From NCBI GenBank assembly GCA_016235555.1, contig JACRKC010000114.1:1-64000 (forward strand): a DNA stretch of 64,000 nucleotides. Direction: 5' to 3'. The notes under the pieces were generated by a model that was not told the origin of the DNA, did no database searches, and saw nothing but the letters and a program-made list of their open reading frames with translations. Within the stretch, counting starts at the first letter, position 1. Each line of letters opens with the position of its first letter. Shown one piece after another: positions 25,003-32,469 of the stretch. The stretch is from Verrucomicrobiota bacterium (lineage in GTDB: Bacteria > Verrucomicrobiota > Verrucomicrobiia > Opitutales > Opitutaceae). The position numbers and the translations under genes are program-made.

Positions 25003-27516
25003 ATGCGCTCCACCCTTGCAGCTCTCCTGCTCTTTTGCGCCACGCTCGCCGCCGCGCGCGCCCAATCCGTCCGCTGGGAGGCCTCCGACTCCGGCTCCAG
25101 CGCGTTCCAGCTCATCTTCGACGACTGCGCGCCCGACGGCGCTCCCGAGTTGCCCGCCGTGTCCGGCCTGACTTTCCGCAAGATCGGCGAAAGCAGCAGC
25201 ACCAACATCATCAATTTCGACGTCCGGCGCTCGATCATCCATACCTACCTCGTCAGTTCGCGCCAGAATGCGCCGATCCAGATCCCGCCGTTCACCGTGA
25301 AGACCAACCGCGGGGTCCTGCGCGTGGCCGCGTTCAATGCCGCGGCCCCCGCCGCCTCGGCCGCTTCGGTGGCGGGTGCCCGTCTGATTCCCGAACGCCC
25401 CACCGTGTGGGCCGGCGAGGTCTTCGGTCTCGTCTACGAACTCAACGCCGCCAGCCGCGCCAATCCGCAGATCTCCCCCAACTTCGAGTGGAACTCGGCC
25501 CCGCTCACCATCGAGGATTGGTCCAAACCCGAGGTCACCGAGGATCCCGTCGGCGGCGAGCGCCGCGCCCGCGTCACCTACCGCACCCGCGCCTCGGCCC
25601 GCACGCCCAACACCGTCAAACTCGAAGCGGCGACTCACCTCATCAACATCCAGACCGGCACCGTCGGTTTCGGCTTCTTCACCCAGTCCCGGATGGAACC
25701 CGTGTCGGTCACCTCCGATCAGCCGGTGATCACGGTGCGCCCGCTGCCCGCCGGTGCGCCCGCCGGCTTCGCCGGCGCGGTCGGCGAGTTCGAACTCGTT
25801 TCGGAAATCGTTCCGGAAAATGCCGGCGTCGGCGAACCGATCACGTGGACCCTCGAACTCAAGGGCACCGGCAATTGGCCGGACATCGCCGGCCTGCCCT
25901 CGCGCGAGGTGTCCAAGGATTTTCAAGTCGTCCAGCCCAAGGCCCGCCGCACTCCCACCGACAACAAGCTCTTCGATGTCGTGCTGGCCGAGGATGTCGT
26001 CCTCGTGCCCACCAAACCCGGCAACTACCCGCTCGGGCCGGTGAGTTTCACTTACTTCGACCCGAAAAGCGGCACCTACAAGACGAAGAAAACCGAAGCC
26101 AAGACGTGCCGCATCGCGGCGCCCGCTGCGCCGAAACTAAACCTCACGGTCGCTCCGTCCGCCACCGCTCCCGCGGCCGAGACGCCACCCGCTCCCGCCG
26201 CCGCACCTGCTGGGCCGACTCCGGCGCAGATTGAAAATCTCAAGACGAAATCGCCCGTGCCGCCCGCCGGCCTCCCCCGCGATCCCCTGCCCGGCTCGGC
26301 GATCGCCGCCCCACCGCTTCCCGTGCGCACCTGGCTGGCTTGGATCGTCGCGCCACTCGCGTTGCCCGCGCTCGTTTGGGCCTGGCTCGCCGTTCGCCGC
26401 GCTCAGACCACCGACCCGCTTCGCCCGCGCCGTGAAGCCCGCCAGCGACTCGCCCGCACGCTCGCCCAGCTCCGCTCCGGCCCGCTCTCGCCGCAATTGC
26501 TCCTCGCGTGGCAGCGCGACGCCGCGGTGCTGTGGCAACTCCACCACGCCGCCCCGCCCCCCTCCGCCACGGGTGATGCAGGTTGGTCGGCGCTCTGGGC
26601 CGAGTGCGACCGCGCGCTCTACAGCAGCCGCACGGAACTTCCCTCGGACTGGGTCGCGCGCGCCGACGCGGCGCTCGCGGCCAGGCCCGTCGCTGGCTTC
26701 AATCCGCTCCGCGCTCTCCTCCCTCGCAACCTTTTCCCCTTCGCCGCCGCGATCGCCGCCTTGCTGCTCATCCCGTGCTCGATTTTGCTCGCGGCCGCCG
26801 CCGCCACCAACGCGGCGGACGGTCACGCGCTCTACCGCCGCGGCGATTTTGCCGGCGCCGAAAAATCCTGGCGCGCCGCCACCCTCGCCGCCCCGACCAA
26901 CTGGATCGCACGCTACAATCTCTCCCTCGCGTTGGCTCAACAGGAACGCCCGGCCGAGTCCGCCGCCCACGCCGCGGCGGCCTTTGTGCAGCAGCCCGGC
27001 TCGCCCGCCACGCGCTGGCACCTCGTGCTTGCCAGCGAAAAGGCGGCGTTTGTCCCGGCCGGCCTTGGCGCATTCCTCTCACCCGACGCCCATCATGCCC
27101 TCGCCCGGCAGGCGTCGCCCGCCGTCTGGCAGTATGCCGCCGTCGCCGCCTCCGCGCTCGTCGCCCTCGCCCTGTGCACGCTCCTCCTCGGCGCCTACGG
27201 CCGGCGCCAGCGGCTCACCACCTGGCTGGCCGGGTCGGCCATCGTGGCAGCCGTCGTCGGTGGAGCGATTTCCGGTTGGAGCTGGCAGACTTTCGGCACG
27301 ACCGGCGATCCGCGCGCCGTCGTCGTCACGCGCGCCGGCACCCTGCGCTCGATTCCGACCGAAGCCGACACCGCGCAAAAAACCACGCCCGTCACCGCTG
27401 GCAGCGTCGCCCTCGCCGTCACCACGTTTCTCGATGGCCGCTGGACCAAGCTCCAATTCGACAACGGCCAGACCGGCTGGGTGCGCTCCGCCGAATTGGT
27501 CGGGCTCTGGCGCTAA
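25003..27516 (+). CDS. batD: BatD protein fused to a BatE-like TPR-SH3 tail
   Basis: Exported membrane protein, 837 residues. It begins with a signal peptide (LAALLLFCATLAAARA), followed by the BatD immunoglobulin-like repeats (VNAASRANPQISPNF and VGEPITWTLELKGTGNWPDI regions). A transmembrane helix lies near residue 445 (WLAWIVAPLALPALVWAWL). The C-terminal third has membrane helices, a TPR segment (HALYRRGDFAGAEKSWRAA) and a bacterial SH3 domain (GSVALAVTTFLDGRWTKLQF). BatE of other bacteria is a TPR plus SH3 protein, so this is probably a BatD-BatE fusion. It starts five bases after batB. Confidence 0.85.
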   Translation: MRSTLAALLLFCATLAAARAQSVRWEASDSGSSAFQLIFDDCAPDGAPELPAVSGLTFRKIGESSSTNIINFDVRRSIIHTYLVSSRQNAPIQIPPFTVKTNRGVLRVAAFNAAAPAASAASVAGARLIPERPTVWAGEVFGLVYELNAASRANPQISPNFEWNSAPLTIEDWSKPEVTEDPVGGERRARVTYRTRASARTPNTVKLEAATHLINIQTGTVGFGFFTQSRMEPVSVTSDQPVITVRPLPAGAPAGFAGAVGEFELVSEIVPENAGVGEPITWTLELKGTGNWPDIAGLPSREVSKDFQVVQPKARRTPTDNKLFDVVLAEDVVLVPTKPGNYPLGPVSFTYFDPKSGTYKTKKTEAKTCRIAAPAAPKLNLTVAPSATAPAAETPPAPAAAPAGPTPAQIENLKTKSPVPPAGLPRDPLPGSAIAAPPLPVRTWLAWIVAPLALPALVWAWLAVRRAQTTDPLRPRREARQRLARTLAQLRSGPLSPQLLLAWQRDAAVLWQLHHAAPPPSATGDAGWSALWAECDRALYSSRTELPSDWVARADAALAARPVAGFNPLRALLPRNLFPFAAAIAALLLIPCSILLAAAAATNAADGHALYRRGDFAGAEKSWRAATLAAPTNWIARYNLSLALAQQERPAESAAHAAAAFVQQPGSPATRWHLVLASEKAAFVPAGLGAFLSPDAHHALARQASPAVWQYAAVAASALVALALCTLLLGAYGRRQRLTTWLAGSAIVAAVVGGAISGWSWQTFGTTGDPRAVVVTRAGTLRSIPTEADTAQKTTPVTAGSVALAVTTFLDGRWTKLQFDNGQTGWVRSAELVGLWR

Positions 27517-27541
27517 ACTCCGCCGTTTCGCTGCGCGACAG

Positions 27542-27607
27542 GCAGGAGCCTGCTTGCAGGCGATTCGAAAACCGCCGAGACTCCATCGCCTGCAAGCCGG
27601 CTCCTAC
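27542..27607. repeat. REP pair (GCAG / CTAC ends)
   Basis: GCAGGAGCCTGCTTGCAGGC at 27542 is answered by GCCTGCAAGCCGGCTCCTAC ending at 27607. The left end reads GCAG instead of GTAG. It ends four bases before the next ATG. Confidence 0.75.
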
Positions 27608-27611
27608 CTCT

Positions 27612-28250
27612 ATGAAACGACTCCTGCTTTTTGTTGCCCTGCCCATCGCCGCGCTCGCGGCCGACTCGAAACCCGCCGCCGAGGTCCTGCTCTTCAACGG
27701 CGAGTCGCTCGCCGGCTGGAAACAGACCGCGTTTGATACGCAGAAGGAGGTGAAGGTGGAGCCCAACTTTCGCGACGGCCGCGCCGCGATCGTCATTCCC
27801 GCCACCGACTACCTTTGCGGCATCAACTGGCAGGACGAATCCCGCCTGCCCCGCACCAATTACGAGATCAGCTTGGAAGCCATGCGCGTCGAGGGCAGCG
27901 ACTTCTTCTGCGGGCTCACCTTTCCGGTGGCCCGGTCCGCCTGCACGCTGATCGTCGGCGGCTGGGGCGGCATGCTGGTCGGGCTGTCGAGCGTTGACGG
28001 CAACGACGCCTCGGAAAACGAGACCACCACCGGCCTCGAATTCAAGAAGGACCGCTGGTATCGCATCCGCGTCCGCGTGACCGACGAAAAGATCGAGGCC
28101 TGGATCGACCAGGAGCGGTTCATCGATCTCGAAACCACGAATCGCCGCATCAGCCTCCGCTACGGCGACATCAAGCTTTCCCTCCCGCTCGGCATCGCGA
28201 CCTACCAGACCAAGGCCGCGATCCGCGACATCCAGTTGCGCCGCCTCTGA
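27612..28250 (+). CDS. DUF1080-like secreted protein
   Basis: Exported protein, 212 residues, with a signal peptide (LLLFVALPIAALAA). The motif VLLFNGESLAGWKQ just after it is the hallmark of DUF1080 (3-keto-disaccharide hydrolase-like) proteins, and the concanavalin-like beta-sandwich pattern continues (FKKDRWYRIRVRVTDEKIEAWID). Such proteins are abundant in Verrucomicrobia and Planctomycetes and are thought to act on or bind carbohydrates. Catalytic residues could not be assigned by eye. Confidence 0.78.
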   Translation: MKRLLLFVALPIAALAADSKPAAEVLLFNGESLAGWKQTAFDTQKEVKVEPNFRDGRAAIVIPATDYLCGINWQDESRLPRTNYEISLEAMRVEGSDFFCGLTFPVARSACTLIVGGWGGMLVGLSSVDGNDASENETTTGLEFKKDRWYRIRVRVTDEKIEAWIDQERFIDLETTNRRISLRYGDIKLSLPLGIATYQTKAAIRDIQLRRL

Positions 28251-28271
28251 GCCGGAAGTGTGCAGTCGGCA

Positions 28272-28416
28272 GTAGCAGCCGACGTGAGGAGGCTGGAGCA
28301 AGGTGAGTCGCGTCAACCCGCCTCGTTACCTCGGCAGCTACGACGTTTCGCGCTTCAACCGCACGTTTCCGGCTGAGCGGGCGTCGAAAAGGTAGGGCCC
28401 GACCTCCGGGCGGGTC
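28272..28416. repeat. Two GTAG palindromes in a convergent gap
   Basis: A pair with arms GTAGCAGCCGACG (28272) and CTCGGCAGCTAC (ends 28341), then a single hairpin GTAGGGCCCGACCTC (28392) closing with GGGCGGGTC (28416). They lie between genes that converge and could end transcription from both. Confidence 0.65.
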
Positions 28417-28429
28417 GAACGCCGTCGGG

Positions 28430-29173
28430 TCAAAGCAACCGCGTCAGCGCAGTTCGTCCCGCCTCGCTCGCCAACACATAGACGTGGGCGGCGTCGGTCC
28501 ACGACGCGACGCCCATCTTGCCGTGCTGGGCGAAAACCGGCTCCGCCGCCGCCAGCGCCGGGAAATCCCCGCGCCGCCCGACATAACAATGGAACCAGTG
28601 CCCGTCGCGCTTGAAGCACACTTCCAGCACCTCGCGGCCGCCGACCGACAGCGTGCGGCAACCCGTATCGCGCAGCGCAGCGAAATTCACCGGCAGCGCC
28701 GCGCCAGCCAGCCGCCGGGTCGGCTCCGCCATCGCGCGCTGCAATTCCGCCGCCGCCGCCCCGTGGCCGCCGTGCATCAGGTGGCGTTCGGTGTCCTTGG
28801 CCGCAAACGCCACCAAGTCTCCACTCGCGGCCGAAATCCGCCACGGCCACCACCACGCCATCCCGCCCAGCCCCAGCAGCATCGCCGCCGCCGCGGCCAC
28901 CAGCCACGACGGCACCCGCCGCACCCGGCGCGGCTGCGGCGGCTGGCTGATCCGACCGCCCGCCAGAATCGCGTCGCGCAAACCCGGCGGCGGCGTCACT
29001 TCGCTCAGCTTCACCGCGACCGCCGCCGCGTGCGCTTGCTCCCGCGCCAGCCATGCGACAAGCGCCGGATCGCGCTTCGCTTCCGCCAGCGCGGCCACCA
29101 TCGGCGGATCGCCGGCATCCGCACCGTTCGGCCGGCAGGCCTCCAGCACGAATTTTGTCTCCTGGTTGGTCAT
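28430..29173 (-). CDS. Anti-sigma factor (predicted)
   Basis: Single-pass membrane protein, 247 residues, encoded directly after an ECF sigma factor with an ATGA overlap, which is the usual anti-sigma position. A cytoplasmic N-terminal part (about 1-85) precedes one transmembrane helix (SWLVAAAAAMLLGLGGMAWWW, about 88-108) and an external domain (about 110-247). No zinc-binding H-x3-C-x2-C motif is present, so it is not a ZAS-type anti-sigma. The role is inferred from position and topology, not from sequence similarity. Confidence 0.7.
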   Translation of the reverse strand: MTNQETKFVLEACRPNGADAGDPPMVAALAEAKRDPALVAWLAREQAHAAAVAVKLSEVTPPPGLRDAILAGGRISQPPQPRRVRRVPSWLVAAAAAMLLGLGGMAWWWPWRISAASGDLVAFAAKDTERHLMHGGHGAAAAELQRAMAEPTRRLAGAALPVNFAALRDTGCRTLSVGGREVLEVCFKRDGHWFHCYVGRRGDFPALAAAEPVFAQHGKMGVASWTDAAHVYVLASEAGRTALTRLL

Positions 29174-29721
29174 GCTTGTTTTCCTCCTCGGGCGCCGGGA
29201 AACGGAATCACTTTCGATCGCGCCAGATTTTCCTCGCGCGCCAGCGCCGCTCGCAGCTGCGCCTTCCCGCGCGACAGCCGCGACATCACCGTCCCGATCG
29301 GCACGTCGAGCGCCTCGGCGATTTCGATATACGACAGGTCCTGCAAATAAAACAGCGTCAGCGGCGCCCGAAACACCTCGTCCACCGACTGCAACGCCGC
29401 GAGCACTGTCACCGCATCGAGCCGCGCCACGCGGTCCACGTCCTCCGCCGCGATGTCCTGCTCCCCGGGCGGCAGATCCTCGATCGAAGTCGCGCGCGCG
29501 TCGCGCCGGCGCCCGCGCAGGAACTCGCGATAGAGCGTCGTAAAGAGCCACGATTTCGCCTTCGCTGCCTCCCGCAGCGCCGCCCCCTTCGTCGCCCAAA
29601 TGTAGAACGTCTGCTGCACCAGATCGCACGCATCCGCCTCCCTGCGCGCGAGGCTGAGCGCAAAGCGGTAGAGCGACGCGTAGTGCGCGTCCACCAGCTG
29701 CGTGAAAGCCTCGTTGCTCAT
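29170..29721 (-). CDS. ECF RNA polymerase sigma factor
   Basis: Extracytoplasmic-function sigma factor, 183 residues. Region 2 spans FTQLVDAHYASLYRFALSLA to AKSWLFTTLYREFLRG, including DLVQQTFYIWAT. Region 4 has LFYLQDLSYIEIAEALDVPIGTVMSRLSRGK, a clear helix-turn-helix. The ATG at 29721 places region 2 at the N-terminus; the longer reading frame adds 26 unlikely residues. It is followed by the predicted anti-sigma factor in overlapping frame. Its regulon cannot be read from this window. Confidence 0.9.
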   Translation of the reverse strand: MSNEAFTQLVDAHYASLYRFALSLARREADACDLVQQTFYIWATKGAALREAAKAKSWLFTTLYREFLRGRRRDARATSIEDLPPGEQDIAAEDVDRVARLDAVTVLAALQSVDEVFRAPLTLFYLQDLSYIEIAEALDVPIGTVMSRLSRGKAQLRAALAREENLARSKVIPFPGARGGKQA

Positions 29722-29988
29722 CGTTCGTTTTTCAGAGTTGCGCCAGCCCGTGGTTATTCCCGGATTTCTCGCGCTCCTGCAACCATGCTCCGCCTCCACC
29801 TATACACAGCGTCAGAAGTCGCCGACCGAGATTGGCCATCGCCTAGCGGCGGGCGCCCCTGCCCGCCGACTCTGACGCATGGGGACCGGCCGGCAGGGAC
29901 GCCTGCCACCACACCGCGACTTCTCACGCCTTGTGTAGTTTGTCATTGCGAGGCCTGCCGTGGCCGGCCGTGGCAATCCATCTGATTC
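29722..29988. repeat. Divergent gap with palindromic repeats
   Basis: The gap holds an inverted pair: CTAGCGGCGGGCG (about 29852) folding with CGCCGAC, and CGGCCGGCAGGGACGCC (about 29890). A second block, TTTGTCATTGCGAGGCC ... CCGTGGCAATCCATCT (29939-29979), matches a repeat word known from many bacteria. Promoters for the sigma factor and helicase must also be here. Confidence 0.6.
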
Positions 29989-32463
29989 ATGCTCCGCCTC
30001 CACCTCCCGCCCAACCTCGCCGCCGCCGCCGCGCGCGATGCGATTCCGCTCCGGGTGGAGCTGAAGCTCTCCTCCGGCGTTGTGCCGCCCGAACTGCTGC
30101 CCGCACTCGTCCTGCTCCAACGCTGGTGCGGCGGCCTCCCGCCCAACTTCATCCAGCTCACCCGCGCGCAACTTCGCGACCTCGCCACGGCCGCCGGCAG
30201 CCAGCCCCTCTTCGTCGAAAACGGCCAGCCCACCGCCTGGCACCACGAAGCCCTCCTCGCCACCCCACCGTCCCATCCCTCCCGCTCTGCCCCGCCGCCC
30301 CTTCCTTCACTGCAAACCGAAAACCGAAAATCAAAAATCGAAAATCCCAAGTCCGCCCCCGCCCCCCTCGCAGTCGACGGCAGCGAACAATACCTCGCCC
30401 TCACGCTCCCCTCCCGCGAGCACCCGCTCTACAGCGCCGCCCTCGCCCTCGTGAAGGAAAACGGTTTCGTGCTCGAACCCTCCAACCGCAAATGGTGGCT
30501 CCGCGACCGCCACAAGGCCCTCAACTTCCTCGCCGCCCACCTCACCCGCCTGCGCACGAGCTTCGACGCTGACTTCACCCCCAACTTCGAACGCAACACC
30601 GCCCACCTCCGCACCGCCGAGCTCGCCACCACCGTGGAAAACGCCGGCGGCGGCGACTTCGCCGTCACCATCGGCCTCCGCGCGGGCACTGCCGACGATT
30701 CCACGCTGCGTGCCGCCGTGGCCGGCAATCGCGGCTACCTCGAATCCGACGGCAAGGTCTTCCTCTTCGACGCCTCCCAGTTGGAAAAACTCGCCACCGC
30801 CCAGCGCGCCCTCGCCGGCGATCCGACCACCGTCCTTTCACCGCGCCGCACGCAACGCGTGACTTCCGCCCGCGTCGCCGAAGCCCAGGAAATCCTCGAA
30901 CAACTCTCGCCCCACTACGCCGCGCCGGAATCGTGGCGCACGCGCGGCAGCGCCCTTAAGAACCTCTCCGCCCTGGCCCCCGCGCCCGTGCCCGCCGCGC
31001 TCGACGCCCAGCTCCGCCCTTATCAACGCCTCGGCGCCGCCTGGCTCTGGCACCTCCACCGCCACGACCTAGCCGGCATCCTCGCCGACGAAATGGGCCT
31101 CGGCAAAACCCTCCAAGCGCTTGCACTCATTTCCTCTCTCAACTCTCAACCCTCGGCCCTCAACTCACCACGACCTTCGCTCGTGGTGTGCCCCGCCTCC
31201 CTCCTGGAAAATTGGCGCCGCGAAGCCGCCCGCTTCGCCCCGCAGCTCCGCACCTTCGTCCACCACGCCGACCACCGCCTCGCCGCCCCCGCCGATTTCG
31301 CCGCCTGCGATCTCGTCATCACCAGCTACGGCACGCTCACGCGCGACCAGTCGCTTTTCATGGCGGTCGAGTTCGCCTGCGCCATCGCCGACGAAGCCCA
31401 GCACATCAAGAACCGCCGCTCGCAAAACGCCGCCGCCCTCCGCGCCCTGCGTGCCCGCACCCGCTTCCTCCTCACCGGCACCCCGCTCGAAAACTCCCTC
31501 GACGATCTCCGCTCGCTCTTCGAGTTCCTCCTCCCCGGCTACCTCACGCGCGTCCCGACCGGCCTCCGCGGCGAAGAACGCGCCTGGTTCGACCAACGCC
31601 TCCGCGCCCAGACCGCGCCCTACATTCTCCGCCGCACCAAACGCGCCGTCGCCCCCGAGCTCCCCGCAAAACTCGAGCAAACCCTCTGGTGCGAACTCAC
31701 GCCCGCCCAAGCCGCGCTCTACCGCGAAACCCAGGAACGCTCCGAACGTGAACTCTTCGACCTCGAGGCCAGCGGCGCCAGCGAGGCAAAGCTCAAGTTC
31801 GCCGCGCTCACCCAACTCCTCCGCCTCCGCCAGATCTGCTGCGATCCGCGGTTGGTAGGGTCGGCTCTCCGAGCCGACCTGGGTTCCAACGAAAATCGCG
31901 ACTCAAACTCAGGACGCCTCGGAGAAGCGTCCCTACCTTTCCCCGACTCCACCAAACTCGCCGCCTTCCACGAACTCCTCGCCGAAGCCGTCGACGACGG
32001 CCACCGCGTGCTCGTGTTCTCGCAGTTCACCTCGCTGCTCGCTCTCCTCCGCACCGACCTCGACGAACAAGCAATCGCATACTGCTACCTCGACGGCTCC
32101 ATGCCCGCCCGCACCCGCCAGGCCGAGGTCGATCGCTTTCAGTCCTCCGACGAGATCCCGCTCTTTCTCCTCTCGCTCAAGGCCGGCGGCACCGGCCTCA
32201 ACCTCACCGGCGCCGACACCGTCATTCACTACGACCCGTGGTGGAATCCCGCCGCCGAGGCCCAGGCCACCGACCGCGCCCACCGCATCGGCCAGACGCG
32301 CACCGTCACGAGCTACAAACTCATCGCCTCCGGCACCGTCGAAGAAAAAGTCCTCGCGCTCCAAACCGAAAAACGCGCCCTGCTCGCCGATATCTTCGAA
32401 GCCAGCGACGCCGCCTCCGCAAAACTTTCCCTCGCCGACTTGAAGTCGCTCCTGCAAAAGTAG
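29989..32463 (+). CDS. SNF2-family helicase with in-frame repeat insertions
   Basis: Swi2/Snf2 DNA translocase, 824 residues. The N-terminal 300 residues are of unknown function. The motor is complete: Walker A DEMGLGKTLQAL (about residue 370), DEAQHIKN (about 467), and C-terminal motifs GGTGLNLTGADTVIHYDPWWNPAAE and HRIGQTRTVTSYKLI. Three stretches look like inserted DNA read in frame: residues about 105-122 (TENRKSKIENPKS), about 380-395 (SSLNSQPSALNSP) and about 622-649, the last being a full GTAG REP pair. All lie between conserved motifs, so the protein probably still works. GTG of the cytochrome gene follows closely. Confidence 0.88.
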   Translation: MLRLHLPPNLAAAAARDAIPLRVELKLSSGVVPPELLPALVLLQRWCGGLPPNFIQLTRAQLRDLATAAGSQPLFVENGQPTAWHHEALLATPPSHPSRSAPPPLPSLQTENRKSKIENPKSAPAPLAVDGSEQYLALTLPSREHPLYSAALALVKENGFVLEPSNRKWWLRDRHKALNFLAAHLTRLRTSFDADFTPNFERNTAHLRTAELATTVENAGGGDFAVTIGLRAGTADDSTLRAAVAGNRGYLESDGKVFLFDASQLEKLATAQRALAGDPTTVLSPRRTQRVTSARVAEAQEILEQLSPHYAAPESWRTRGSALKNLSALAPAPVPAALDAQLRPYQRLGAAWLWHLHRHDLAGILADEMGLGKTLQALALISSLNSQPSALNSPRPSLVVCPASLLENWRREAARFAPQLRTFVHHADHRLAAPADFAACDLVITSYGTLTRDQSLFMAVEFACAIADEAQHIKNRRSQNAAALRALRARTRFLLTGTPLENSLDDLRSLFEFLLPGYLTRVPTGLRGEERAWFDQRLRAQTAPYILRRTKRAVAPELPAKLEQTLWCELTPAQAALYRETQERSERELFDLEASGASEAKLKFAALTQLLRLRQICCDPRLVGSALRADLGSNENRDSNSGRLGEASLPFPDSTKLAAFHELLAEAVDDGHRVLVFSQFTSLLALLRTDLDEQAIAYCYLDGSMPARTRQAEVDRFQSSDEIPLFLLSLKAGGTGLNLTGADTVIHYDPWWNPAAEAQATDRAHRIGQTRTVTSYKLIASGTVEEKVLALQTEKRALLADIFEASDAASAKLSLADLKSLLQK
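31855..31936. repeat. GTAG REP pair inside the helicase gene
   Basis: GTAGGGTCGGCTCTCCGAGC opens a hairpin closing GCCGACC, and GGACGCCTCGGAGAAGCG leads to GTCCCTAC at 31936. The arms belong to the same subfamily as 19115-19214. It is translated in frame between LRQICCDPRL and STKLAAFHELL. Confidence 0.85.
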
Positions 32464-32469
32464 TCGGTC

